The position numbers were made by a program, and so were the translations under genes. From Prochilodus magdalenae (Eukaryota; Chordata; Actinopteri; Characiformes; Prochilodontidae), in NCBI GenBank assembly GCA_024036415.1, contig JAMWET010003177.1:43501-107500 (forward strand): 64,000 nt of DNA, read 5' to 3'. Below are positions 13,301 through 29,400 of the stretch, in pieces. Position 1 is the first letter of the stretch. Every line of letters begins with the position of its first letter. The notes beneath the pieces were generated by a model. It was not told the origin of the DNA. It worked only from the letters and a program-made list of their open reading frames with translations, and did no database searches.

Positions 13301-13661
13301 GTAAACAATTCTAACTCACTAAGTTTCTGTAGAACACAGCATTTCACTCCAAACCCCTATAAATGACTTCTGTTTACATTTTAAATTTAAATATGCAGTA
13401 ATGTAAAAAAATCCTTTTCAAATAGAACAAGCACACTTCCTGACCTGCTTCCTGACACTCTTATGTTCCGACCCAGGTGCGTCTGGCAGTTTCCCAGAAG
13501 CCTGCATGATAAAGAATGGTAATGTTTTAATAGAGCAGGGTTACCCAGGAGCACTCTCACGCTACGCTCAGGACTTTCTCCTGCTGTACGCCTTCCTACC
13601 TGCGCTCGTAGTGCTGGGGGTCATCAGCTTCAAGATACGAGACCACCTCGTCAGACGCTGA
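406..13661 (+). CDS. abcg5: ABCG5 (sterolin-1), 5'-truncated by window edge; 11 exons
   Basis: ATP-binding cassette half-transporter that dimerises with ABCG8 to export cholesterol and plant sterols across apical membranes of enterocytes and hepatocytes. Exons: 406-542, 2988-3086, 3299-3431, 5108-5247, 5470-5599, 5902-6115, 7366-7571, 9959-10097, 10328-10513, 12172-12284, 13477-13661. They are flanked by AG/GT and join in frame to 559 codons plus TGA. Seen in order: second half of Walker A (GSGKTT), Q-loop region, signature [13 protein letters not shown], Walker B plus D-loop ([12 protein letters not shown]), H-loop ([10 protein letters not shown]), then a transmembrane half with [15 protein letters not shown] and a C-terminal KIRDHL. 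Exon sizes and residues match the mammalian ABCG5 pattern, which separates it from ABCG8. The first one or two coding exons (start codon and first Walker A residues) are left of the window. No frameshift or internal stop was seen. Confidence 0.96.
1107..1354 (+). mobile_element. MITE copy 1 (TCGTCGCTGTCC family)
   Basis: 248-bp non-autonomous DNA element in an ABCG5 intron. It begins TCGTCGCTGTCC and ends GGACAGCGACGA. The inverted repeats extend about 35 bp, and TA lies on both sides. No coding frame of its own. Same orientation as the other three full copies. Confidence 0.85.
1354..1484. repeat. Near-perfect inverted repeat next to MITE copy 1
   Basis: Arms of about 34 bp, 1354-1388 and 1449-1483 (core CATCTGTAAAGATGTTTTAT and its inverse), are separated by a 60-bp TA-rich loop. 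The left arm begins exactly where the MITE ends. Confidence 0.8.
1478..1762. repeat. (TA)n microsatellites
   Basis: Two main TA runs, about 1478-1537 and 1695-1762, with a shorter one at 1586-1615, in ABCG5 intronic sequence. Confidence 0.95.
2988..3086 (+). CDS. abcg5: ABCG5 exon: [11 protein letters not shown] segment
   Basis: 99-nt, phase-0 exon (33 codons) beginning [18 protein letters not shown] and ending IHKK before GTGAGT. It is the helical part of the nucleotide-binding domain just after the Q-loop. An upstream frame reads into it from the intron and is not coding. Confidence 0.95.
3299..3431 (+). CDS. abcg5: ABCG5 exon: ABC signature
   Basis: 133-nt exon after TTCTAG, encoding [19 protein letters not shown], then the signature [19 protein letters not shown]. 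It ends one base into the Lys codon completed by the Walker B exon. Confidence 0.95.
5108..5247 (+). CDS. abcg5: ABCG5 exon: Walker B, D-loop, H-loop
   Basis: 140-nt exon after GTCTCAG. It carries the catalytic Walker B (ILLDEP), D-loop (TTGLDS) and switch His in [10 protein letters not shown], and ends at a consensus GTGAGT. All key catalytic residues are present. Confidence 0.96.
5470..5599 (+). CDS. abcg5: ABCG5 exon: end of nucleotide-binding domain
   Basis: 130-nt exon encoding [17 protein letters not shown] through CNPFDIY, the usual end of an ABCG nucleotide-binding domain. It ends one base into a codon before GTACTA. Confidence 0.94.
5902..6115 (+). CDS. abcg5: ABCG5 exon: linker to membrane domain
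   Basis: 214-nt exon, same size as I recall for the mammalian one. It encodes [20 protein letters not shown] through LTKLGVLLR, the cytoplasmic linker and connecting helix before the first membrane helix. It is the most diverged ABCG5 exon here. Confidence 0.94.
6205..6349. repeat. (TATAA)n / (TATAG)n pentanucleotide array
   Basis: About 145 bp of ATAAT units with a central block changed to ATAGT. It starts about 90 bp after an ABCG5 donor. Confidence 0.95.
7281..7347 (+). repeat. (TC)n tract at an ABCG5 splice acceptor
   Basis: About 67 bp of pure TC ending 17 nt before the acceptor AG of the exon at 7366. It acts as, or extends, the polypyrimidine tract. Confidence 0.95.
7366..7571 (+). 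CDS. abcg5: ABCG5 exon: TM1-TM2
   Basis: 206-nt exon encoding [17 protein letters not shown], then hydrophobic [13 protein letters not shown] and [11 protein letters not shown]. Its acceptor follows a long (TC)n tract almost directly. It begins the transmembrane half. Confidence 0.95.
8041..8081. repeat. (AAGAT)n array
   Basis: Eight uninterrupted AAGAT units in an ABCG5 intron. Confidence 0.95.
8635..9390. repeat. Imperfect long inverted repeat
   Basis: The left arm (about 8640-8790, containing GGGGCCACCAAAGATCCATCAC and CAGATATTATTT) is the diverged inverse of about 9170-9330 (AATAATATTGGATTAGTGATGG, TGGTGGTCCTTTTCCATGAA). The arms are about 150 bp with several indels. Probably two inverted copies of one interspersed repeat. 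Confidence 0.6.
9959..10097 (+). CDS. abcg5: ABCG5 exon: TM2-TM3
   Basis: 139-nt exon encoding [20 protein letters not shown], then the hydrophobic stretch [19 protein letters not shown]. This is the conserved ABCG coupling-helix-to-TM3 region. It splits a Trp codon at its donor TG|GTGAGT. Confidence 0.95.
10328..10513 (+). CDS. abcg5: ABCG5 exon: TM4-TM5
   Basis: 186-nt exon encoding [14 protein letters not shown], then membrane segments around [14 protein letters not shown] and [15 protein letters not shown]. Acceptor TCGCAG, donor AG|GTAACT. Confidence 0.96.
12172..12284 (+). CDS. abcg5: ABCG5 exon: extracellular loop start
   Basis: 113-nt exon encoding [20 protein letters not shown], then [17 protein letters not shown]. 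The NFT sequon and adjacent Cys match the glycosylated extracellular loop of ABCG5 before TM6. Confidence 0.95.
12440..12766 (-). mobile_element. Possible solo LTR
   Basis: Read on the - strand from 12766, it opens TGTAACAG, has a TATA-like GTTTATACTC, then AATAAA in GTGAATAAACGAG, and ends near ...GCGTCA. This promoter/poly(A) layout suggests a retrotransposon LTR. No clear 5-bp target duplication or internal coding region was found, so this is tentative. It lies in an ABCG5 intron. Confidence 0.35.
13477..13661 (+). CDS. abcg5: ABCG5 terminal coding exon
   Basis: 185-nt last coding exon: rest of the extracellular loop ([14 protein letters not shown]), TM6 ([20 protein letters not shown]), then KIRDHLVRR and TGA at 13659-13661. 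The KIRDHL ending is diagnostic of ABCG5. Confidence 0.96.
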
Positions 13662-13932
13662 GTCTGTGCGGATGTGCATGTGTGTGAAAGAAGTGGATGT
13701 GTTGTGATGTTGTTTGTATGTACAGTGCCATTATCAGATGACAGGTTCCAGTAATACCCCAGCCATTAAATTAGCCAGTAATCCATTATTACATCCCACA
13801 CTGCCTTGGAGGTACAGAAATCATACATACTTTTTTCTGTGTAGCTTATCAAATGTACTTTAGGGATCATTGCTGTTAATATATATAATATTAAATGATC
13901 ATTAGTGCAAGTGTATATATTGTGTTTTGCAT

Positions 13933-13938
13933 AATAAA
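13933..13938 (+). terminator. ABCG5 polyadenylation signal
   Basis: Canonical AATAAA about 270 nt after the ABCG5 stop codon, in an AT-rich context followed by a T-rich stretch (TTTGTAGTCTCTTTTGTT). It predicts a short 3' UTR ending near 13.95 kb. Confidence 0.7.
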
Positions 13939-14393
13939 TGATTTAAAAATATTTGTAGTCTCTTTTGTTACTAAATATTTACCATATTGCAGGTATAGAT
14001 AAGAATCCATTCAGACATCTTTAAAAACTTTAAATAATTCTTTATCTGCAGATCTGGATATAACCCATCTGTACGTTAGGTGTCATTGGTGAGAAGGTTG
14101 AGAAACATGGACGGTTAAGGAATGTTTCAGCTTCTCTTCCTTAAAGACCTACTGACTGATCTCTAACCTAAAGAAGCATAAGGAGCAGCTATAGCTGATG
14201 ATGCTGCTGACCACACATTTACTGTTCAGCCTGAGCATGTCACACCAGCTCTTCTTGATCACATCTCTTCTGATTCATGCCATACTGCAGAGACTAGTGG
14301 CAGTGACCTGCAACACTCATCCAGGGACACAGACACTTACGCCTTGCCCAGGGTACCATGGTATTGTAAAAAAACATTATACATTTATAAATT

Positions 14394-14423
14394 ATATATA
14401 TATATATATATATAAATATATAA

Positions 14424-14456
<33 letters not shown>
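14394..14456. repeat. (TA)n plus (ATT)n microsatellite
   Basis: A TA run followed directly by about ten ATT units, between ABCG5 and DYNC2LI1. Confidence 0.95.
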
Positions 14457-15008
14457 GATTATATTAAAAAGTCCTTTACCACACATTCACATTTAATACC
14501 CATTTCATTAAGAAATAAATGACTTATGTTAATTTAAGCAATTACATTCAGCTCAAATGCATTATGTATATAATCATTCATCCTATTTAAAGGACAATAG
14601 CTTAAACCCATGTGGGCTGAGTAAATAATTTAGGGTTGTTTTAATAAAGCTGATGTGGTAACAGAGTTAATATTAGAGTATCAGCATTGCACTAAGTAAC
14701 AATGAGTTGAATGTATAAATAACATTGACTGAATGTATAAATGACTTTTGAATGTAGATTATAACATAAACATGACAACTATATACTCAGGATCAGAGAA
14801 ATGTTGTTTAATAATGTTTTATATGACTTTTCAAACGAAGCATCACCAGGATAAGAAGTGGCAGGGATACCCATATGCCTGTAACAGAATACATGTGAAA
14901 GCGTCCTGTAATCAAGTTACAAAAAAGTTAACTTTATTCTGTTACAGTTACAGTTACACAGACAAAAATCAGACTACAGATACATTAGCGGCAGGTTTAC
15001 ATTACAGC

Positions 15009-15011
<3 letters not shown>

Positions 15012-15080
<69 letters not shown>
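15012..15080. repeat. (TA)n microsatellite
   Basis: Uninterrupted TA run of about 69 bp. The IYIYIY open frame through it is an artefact. Confidence 0.97.
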
Positions 15081-15084
<4 letters not shown>

Positions 15085-16114
15085 CAGTATATTTGAATCA
15101 TTAGCCAGATTTTAATACTGAACTGAATTAATATTAATTTTAGATAATCGACCTAGGTCACAATATAGATCAGCAAATACTGAGGACAAAACCATCTGCA
15201 GCCAGAAAAACAGAAATGGTTTATTATATACACTGGACTTACAAGTAACATGCAATCTTCAGTACCAATACCAAGTACCAAAACTAGTACCAGTACCAAA
15301 ATGATAAAACACTTTAAAACTGCTGATCAGGACTAAGTCTAAGAACTGGGTGGGCGTAGCTAATAAGCAGTTGGTTTGGGGGCTCTCTCTTTATGTGACA
15401 GTGCTGGACTAAGAAAAATCACAAATAAACACACATGTAGACAAGCTGGCAGGTAATCAAACAAATGAAGGAATGCACGATTGAATGGATGAACAGAAGT
15501 GCAGATGGACGGATGAACTGAATTGAAACAATCCTGGCATATAGATAAATGAATGAACAAGCGACATGTGGTCTAACTTGCTATTGGTTATACTTAAGTT
15601 TCTCTAACTCTGAATCTCTGAAAGCTATGTTCAAGAGACAGCAGCCTTGTGATTGGTTAGGAAATACTTACTGAAGCGCTACCAAGATTAGGACCTTCCA
15701 GTTTACATGGAGAGGAGAGAAATATGGTGAACTACATCAGTCATTTATTTGACTTTGAGAAGATATTAATAAGGCATACTTTGTACATGTGTATTGTGGC
15801 CCCGAGGAACAAGATTAACTTAAGTAATAAAACACAGACTTAGGTTCCCTGGGGCTTTAATTCATTTATTCATTTAATATTTATAACAATAAGGTACATT
15901 ATATTTTTAAGGTACATTATACCTTTTACCTTTCACTCGTTTTTAGTGTCAGGCACACTGTATAAAGGCCGTCGCCCTCCTACAGCAACAACATAAAACG
16001 ACAACATTAAATACGTTTAATAAATAAAAGAAATGTTTCTTCTTGGCCTACACTAGGATGTGGAAAACGCCATGTCCCATAATGCGCCTGGCCTAAACGT
16101 CATTAGACCGCGCT

Positions 16115-16129
16115 GTAACCCATCGCAAC
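16115..16129 (+). promoter_or_regulatory. Candidate RFX X-box upstream of DYNC2LI1
   Basis: GTAACCCATCGCAAC fits the RFX X-box GTNRCC-N3-RGYAAC with one mismatch (C for the purine opening the right half-site). It lies 109 bp upstream of the DYNC2LI1 ATG. RFX factors drive ciliary genes, and the C. elegans orthologue of this gene, xbx-1, was named for such a site. Function here is inferred. Confidence 0.6.
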
Positions 16130-16237
16130 AGTAATCAAAACACAGGTTAGCCAGTTGGCTACTTTAGCTTTGGCTAAATTTGTTATTGTCGGCTGAATTA
16201 TAGAAATGATTAACTGTTAAGAACATCAGTGGACGTC

Positions 16238-22296
<6,059 letters not shown>

Positions 22297-22305
22297 AGTG
22301 TGGAA

Positions 22306-22311
22306 AATAAA
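22306..22311 (+). terminator. Proximal DYNC2LI1 polyadenylation signal
   Basis: AATAAA only 10 nt after the stop. If used, the 3' UTR would be about 35 nt. A weaker ATTAAA at 23150-23155 is a possible distal site. The sequence does not show which is used. Confidence 0.5.
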
Positions 22312-23461
22312 GGAAAGAAGAACATTCCAAAAACTCGGCGCTGATGCATGTCACTCATGTACATTGTACGTTCAAAAGTGGGGTTTAGTCAACATTGCTT
22401 CTGAAAGGCAAGGGAAGGCTTTACACTAGATTTTGGAACACTGCTGTGAGAATGTGGTTGCATTCAGCCGTAAGAGCATTAGCATATGACTTAGCTATTA
22501 AAGTTGGACGCCAAAGTCCTGTATCCACTTCAGCTCAGCCCATAGGTACTGGATGGAGCTCCATTACTCTGGAGAAAACTCTCAAGGATTTAAACTCCAG
22601 CCAACACTTTGCTTCGGGAAGGATGACACAGAGGCTCATATGCAGCTGCATTAGAGTGTCCCAGTGGGTGTCAGCAATGGATGCACCTTCAGTAGCTGAA
22701 TTCACTATTTAAAAGAGTTGTCTGGATTCTTTCTACTCCTGTTTGAGACGGTTTGTAATACTCATGCAGTGCACAGTTTATTCAAACGTTCTTTCTGATG
22801 CTTTGTCCACATATGCAACAGACTTTATGTTCTGAAAGTATTTTAATAATTGTGCATATTAATATACACACTTGAGCAAACACTTTATTTGGAGCATCCC
22901 CTTCTAACTGCATCATTTTCCAGTTTATCAGCCACCCACCATACAGGTACACTGTGTAGTTTTACAATTACAGACTGTGGTCCATCTGATTTGCTGTATA
23001 GTGTGTTAGCTTGTGTTATTACCCTGTTCTGTTACCCAAGCTGAGTGAGTAATTGTATAGCATGCCAATCTAGTAATTAAGGCATTACGGTTTTTGCTTT
23101 ACATGTATAAATTTAAGTTCAAATTGTAATTTTGTATGCAAAATGACAAATTAAATACACACTTCTGCATCTCTACTGAGATTGAACAAGACCAAATCCT
23201 GTATCATATAAAACTGTACATGGGGATTAAATGGATAATAGCCTGATTCTCTGATGCAGTATGAAAGTTATAAAAGATATTTTTGATTTTATGATAACTA
23301 AAACTGATACGATAGTTATAATTGTACTGTTCATGTTCAACTGTAAATCATGAAAAGGTTACATGATTACTTACAATGGAGTTTTGTGTTTTACACCAGT
23401 GTCTTAATGTAAAGACAGATAAGCAGACAAAGACTGATAAAGGTCCAGAAATGTTTCCTCC

Positions 23462-23467
23462 TTTATT
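23462..23467 (-). terminator. CEP170 polyadenylation signal candidate
   Basis: TTTATT on the + strand is AATAAA on the - strand, about 2.75 kb after the CEP170 stop. It would place the CEP170 3' end tail-to-tail with DYNC2LI1. Further AATAAA-like A-rich motifs lie upstream on the - strand around 23540-23570. Confidence 0.45.
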
Positions 23468-26221
23468 GAGAGTACGCAAAAGATTCCATTAAAAAAGAAG
23501 ACAAAAAAATGTGATGCAGCAAATCAATGCATTGAACAAAAATAAACAAACAAACAAAAAATAAATAAAAGCGCTTATAAAAACAACAAAATAACAAAAA
23601 AGATATGATACAGAAACATCAAAGGACAAAACCATAAAAACTGTACCAAACACGTTTGCCGTTTCCCATCCTGTAAAACATGTTCAGCGTTAAGCGATGG
23701 GTCTCTTTTAGTGTACGAGGGGGTCGCCCCGCTGTAAATGCGTTCTGTAATGAGAGAACAGTAGGATGTACTGTTATGATTTTGGTAATATGTCCTCTTG
23801 TACCCTGTATGGGCTTTAACACACATAACATTATTAACCTACGTCAGTCCAGGATGTGCAAAGTGAAACTTCAGCACGCTACATTATGATTTCCGTTCCT
23901 AAAAGGCCCAAAAACTACATTTTCCATTACCGGGCACTTAGTGACGTCATACATTTACCTAACATTAAAAAAACAAACAAACGAAAAAAGGCGAAGGTCC
24001 TGTACCTATCTTCACTACTGGTTCGGTTCCTAATTACAGTTGCACTAACTTGAACTCAAACTGTCTCTACGACACACAGGTTCACAAAGAAAGGCCAGGT
24101 CAGTGGTTCGGTTACATCCCCCCCACCACCATCCCCGTTAACGTAAATACAGCCAAGCAGCAAGAGGAAAAAGGGAGTAAGGTAATACAGTACGCACACA
24201 CGTTATGCTGGAACACCTTCTTTCATGAAACAGATGAGTAGTAGGCTAGTTTGGGTGCCGTGAAAATGACAAATTGCCCAACGATTATTACGGGGTGCCT
24301 ATTTACCCCAAGCGCACATAAAGTGACTCTGGTTATTGAGTTAGTGTATCGAGTTTCTGCGGTTAGATAGCTTCATTCATATTTGACTGACCGCTTTTTG
24401 TTGTAGGCAAGCATAAACATTAAAGCCTGCTCCTTATAAGGCTCAGATAAATCAGCACAACCAGAGAACATTACTCGGGAACGAGAGATGTTAAGCAACA
24501 CAGCCATACAGCGTTCCAATAACGCCTTGTCTAATACTCTGTCTTCTTCTCAATAGCTTCTTCTAATAAGACAAAGCAAATTATGATATGTGGCCTATCT
24601 GCCCTGTACTCAACAACCTGTACCCGTCACTTTGTCCAGAAGGTAAAAAATGTTCAGCACATGAAGACCACAGGGATCTTCACTGATTATTCTTTATTAT
24701 ATTTATTTGGCTGTAGCCAAAATCACTGAGTTGATGTGACGTACTAATTTTCCTAGCATAAAAAAATGCACTTTGTGTAATCAAGAAAATGGCATCTGTA
24801 ATCCTCAATTGAGAGTGCACTAAATATAAGTTGCTCAGTGTGCAGAGTGCTGCACGTGCTTTGGTAAACTGGTTCACGTTGAGCTTCACAGCATCTTTTG
24901 TTGAACATTGTACTTCTGCTTTACTGTACTGTGCAAAAGTCAGAGACCACCCTTCATGCGTTTCATATCCAGTCAAAGGAGACACGTTATTCAGGATATA
25001 CCGAGGAGATTAGAAATGAATGAAAATACAGAAATGATACAGCACAATATTGGACTCCTGACAACCATGCAAGACCTGGAAGACCACTAAAACTGTCAAC
25101 CAGTCAGATAAAGAGTACTCTTAACTTTAAGAAAATGGAGAACATGACAAAGCCAGACCTCAGCATCACTGGAGTGTTTACAATTACTTGGATTGTGAGA
25201 AGCAGAGAAGACTGAACATTTGGAGGAGTGGAAGAATAGCCCTGCAAGTGAGTCTCTGTAAAGGAATAGAAGCTATAAAAGGCAAAGGGTGGACACACTA
25301 AATGCTAAACAAACAAAATATTAGATTTCGTTTTTTTAAAGCCTAATACATTGTCGCTGTCCAAAAAATTACGTTTTGCATTTTTATTTTTCTGGGTTAA
25401 TTTAAATTCAGCCGGTGTCTTTTACATTTGTGTGAATATTAAGGATAATTGGACTAATAGAAATGAGTCATAATTGCTTGGGATACAAGCTCCTTCCATA
25501 AACCTACATGCTGTAAACTTAGCATTTCTTGTTTTTTCTTTGGACAGCGACAATGCGTTTCCTTTCTAACGAATAACTTACTGACTTTTGCACAGTCCTG
25601 TATATCTCTGTTTGTCTGCTTGGCCAATTTTCCAGCAAATTTCTCACACAACTATCCACCTGCCCGGGTCAAACCATGTCTTTGGTCTTAAGGACTGTTA
25701 ATCTCACAAGATCAATCTAACAAAGACACCAGACTCGGGACATACAGTACATGGAGAACGCTCCCTCTAACCAAACATGACATCTAATTTCTGAAGCAGA
25801 AAGCAATCCGATCGTTGTGGTACGAACTTGACATTAGTAGAAGGGTTTGCTGACAGGGGAGAGCAGACAGGCACTGGAGTTACAGTTGAAAGAGTTCAAA
25901 ACAAAGTCCACCTGTGGCATGCCTGGATGGGAGCGTTTGCACTTGCAGCACACACAGTTGGCTCTGACACCAACAATGATGTGTAGTGGCAGGTCAATGG
26001 CCTTTCACCTGCTGTCATCAGCAGCTGCGTCTGCTTAGCTGCGCTGTATGCCAAGGTCCAAAGCCACAGGTGTGACCTTCACTGGTGCACTTGAGGGGGG
26101 GAAAAATTGACTTTTCCCACGTAGCAATCTTGGAGGGCACAGAGGGAGGAATACATACAGTATGTACAAGCTAAGCTTTATCTGTTTGTGGACAGTCATG
26201 TACTTAGAAGTTCTTCTCAGT
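23468..26221 (-). other. Probable CEP170 3' UTR
   Basis: No exon-like frame is seen on either strand between the CEP170 stop and the candidate poly(A) signal. The stretch contains a divergent MITE relic (25352-25552) and AT-rich sequence. The UTR assignment is inferred from lack of another gene and from the poly(A) signal. Confidence 0.45.
25352..25552 (+). mobile_element. Divergent/shortened MITE relative
   Basis: Begins TGTCGCTGTCC and ends TTTTTTCTTTGGACAGCGACA, like the MITE ends with one change each. It is about 200 bp with an unrelated-looking middle. It lies in the probable CEP170 3' UTR. Either a deleted old copy or a sister subfamily. Confidence 0.5.
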
Positions 26222-26451
26222 TCATTTGTTGGTAACTACACTGCCCTCTGCGCTGGGCTTGGTGCGGCTGAGGTCAAGTCCTAGGCTGGGTAGTTCTCGG
26301 CTGGGTGAGATGGTGGAGGTGGCTTTTGAGGCTCCGTTACCAGGCTGAGGCTCCCAGGGGCTGCTTTTGGGTTTTGCTGTGGTGGGACTGGCCAGGCCCA
26401 GGCTGGTGAGAGCATCTAGGGTTCCGTCAGGATCCACCATGACGTTTATGA
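26222..26451 (-). CDS. cep170: CEP170 terminal coding exon
   Basis: 230-nt last exon encoding [20 protein letters not shown], then a Ser/Pro-rich tail ending [10 protein letters not shown] and TGA. The conserved start (NAMIDPDGTLEAL in human) fixes the identity. The tail is shorter than human and lacks its acidic end. Confidence 0.93.
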
Positions 26452-29400
26452 CTGCAGGACAGATTGAAAAATGAAAGGAAAAACACTTATACTACTGTTG
26501 AACTTATACTACTGGCACATAAGGATGGATCTGGCCATCAGGAGAACCTGGCCGCTAAGAGAGAGAAACAGAGAAACGTATCCTTTTGGGACAAATGGCA
26601 TGTGCCAGGTGAACAGTGGAGTGCACAGACCTTGATATGGTCGTGGCCCGCGACATGTCAGTTTTAGGGAGTTACAGTGGTGGATCTGTGGATGTGGTCG
26701 CTGTGGTTATAGTGGGCTGGGATCGACAAAAATCCAGGCCTAAATGTAGTTCCCAGTCCAGCCCTGCTGCTAAAGGATTCGACCAGATCTGACCTGTTCC
26801 AATAAATTTGAAACCCGGTCTTGGATTATCACGGACGCAGTTTTACAGTGGTTTGCTTTGTTAATGTCTATTGTTAGACAATGGCATACTGGCTTTCAAA
26901 TGTTCCGAATAACAAATGGGAAACACATAATTACTCTGCTTGCATAATATTACAAGTTTAATAAATCATCATTTAAAGTGAGCTGGGTTACTCAGTTAGT
27001 TTAAAAGCTGGGTCATATTTTACAGTGTAGTGTTAAACTTCAGTTCCTGTTTCCTCTATGGGGCACATTCACCCACCTCTCAAACACAGGAGCTATTTGA
27101 AACACAGTTACAGACTGTCATAAGACTAGGAGTGAGTACACAACAGAGAAAAGTGAGGGAGATGGTAGAAAAATGGTAGGGAGGAAATCTACTAAATTAA
27201 AAAAAACACTCATTGGGTAATGAACTTGAGGATGATCGCCAGTTTCGAACCAGCAGCTGTGCCCTGGTGTGTGCCTTGTAGGGAGACCACAGCTATAAGC
27301 CGCTAACTTTCACTGATTTTTTTAAAAACACTAATTTAGCATATTTATATGAAACACAGTACAGCTCAGAGTGTGCCACTGGCTGCCACCAATATTTGCA
27401 TATCGTCGCTGTCCAAAGAAAAACACGTATCTCCATTTTTGTTGATTTTTACTTTTATGCCTCATTCAGTCACATAAACTGCTGTTTACACTGGGTGTGA
27501 ATTTCTTGAAGAGGGCACCAACAGAAATGGCCCAGAAACGCTTGGTAAGACATCTGGTTCCATTGACTCCCATTCAAATTAAATGAGGTTTTTGGCCTCT
27601 CCTGTAAAGTTGCCATTTTGGAGCTACCTGTTTTTCTTTGGACAGTGACGATATAGACTATAAATTAAAAATCAATCCTGTGTTTTTGAGAACTGATACA
27701 GCATCACACAATATAAAGTTGCAATACTCAAGTCTCAATACCACATCTCCAGGAGATCTTACCTTGAAGCTGCTTCTCTACCCTTTTCAGCTCTGTCAGA
27801 ATTGACGATATTTCCTAGATAATATAAAAGCATTATTAGGACATGGTCTCATCTTTTTCAGAATATTTATTATGCCTTGAGATTAATGTGCTTATTATCT
27901 ATTAAACGTACCTTGTTTGTGGTTTTGAGAAGTGGCACGTCAGTCTCTGAACTGAGTTTGCTCTCGATGTCATCCCAGTTCCTGTCCTTGTCTTTGAACA
28001 GTATCCTTATAGACAGAAGAAAATCATCAGATAAACCTCGACACCATACTTCATTAACATGACTCGCATTATGTAGAGTTTTGCGATTAGGACTTTATGC
28101 CTCACCTGATTTTGCCTGCGGTTTTGTCCACAGACTGGCGGATTTTGGAGGACAGTTGAGAGACTGATGTCAACAGCAAACTGTCTAACACGGCCTATCA
28201 GAACACACACAAACGCCAGCGAGGTCTTCAGCTTTTTATAAATGTAAACACACATACATGTGCAAAAGAACATTTCAAAAAGAACATTAAACCAATAGAT
28301 ACGTTATTTATTTACCAGAGTGGGGAACTGAAGTGCGGATCCACATACAGGCTTTTGCAATGGAAGTTGCTAATACAGTTATAGGGTATTGTATCTACTA
28401 GGGCCTTACTGATATAAACATGACTGAGGTAAAACTTTGTTATACCTGGTAACAACAAAAAATTATATATTAATTTCAATTAATTGTATTTTTAATTTTA
28501 GAATGAACCAGTTTATTTAGAAAAACCCACTTTCAGTTCTAGTGCACATCCATTCAAATATCTGGAGTGCCTACAAACCCGTACACTGTGAGAAAAGACA
28601 AGCCAATCAAACATTTTCTCTCAAGCACTTGAGCTGCTAGCATCATGTGGAAGCTGAGAGCTAATCACAGGACCTGCTCTGTTGTAAGCTAAACCTGATT
28701 TGATTGGCAATGTCCAGCTCCAGTCAGCAAAAGCCTGTATGTGATACGTCCAGCTTCGTATTCACTAGCTTGTTGTTTGAATTGTTCCGTTCCACCTTAA
28801 ATGGTCCACCTACTGCAGGCAACTGCTTTTACCTGCTGCACCATTTAAGGAAGAATTGGGAAAATTCAAACAATAAGCTGGAGAATAAGTAGCTGACTCC
28901 TTTCATTTCTGAGCAGTTCTGAACAGAGCTGTTTCGACACGGCGAGGTCGGGAGCTGTGTGGCTTCAGCCTTGTGGTATTTTAACCAAGGATGTCACAGA
29001 CATTTTATAAAGGCTCCAGAGAACCGTGTTAACTTCTGGACAAGGGGTATAATATGTCACTGATATGATATGTCATATCTGATATGATATGTCAGTTTTT
29101 AGCTAGTTTCAGTTAGAATTCCCTGTAGACTGGGATGTTAGCCACTGCTGGTAGACCCGTATAACTGTACGCTTCCATACACCTGCAGATTCAGCTACTT
29201 CCTTCACACTATATTCTTTGGCCATGCCCAAATGCAGTCACTCCTTTTAGCCAATCACTAATGTCTGCTTTTATGTTGAGCTTATGTGACTGCGTTTGCT
29301 TCCAGTGTGCACATTTAAAATTCAGCTGGTGATCAGGTTCATACCGGCCTAACCTCATCTCGATTCCATGTGCGCCTGCGCAGTGCAGCATGTGGGTCCA

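Larger units (their letters stand above)
13939..16090. other. ABCG5-DYNC2LI1 intergenic region
   Basis: About 2.2 kb with no convincing exon. It contains TA/TTA microsatellites at 14394-14456 and 15012-15080, and repeat-like AT-rich sequence. The DYNC2LI1 promoter begins near its right end. Confidence 0.6.

Noticed and set aside
27240..27305. tRNA-like TTCGAA loop
   Set aside because: No matching acceptor stem or A-box could be assembled.
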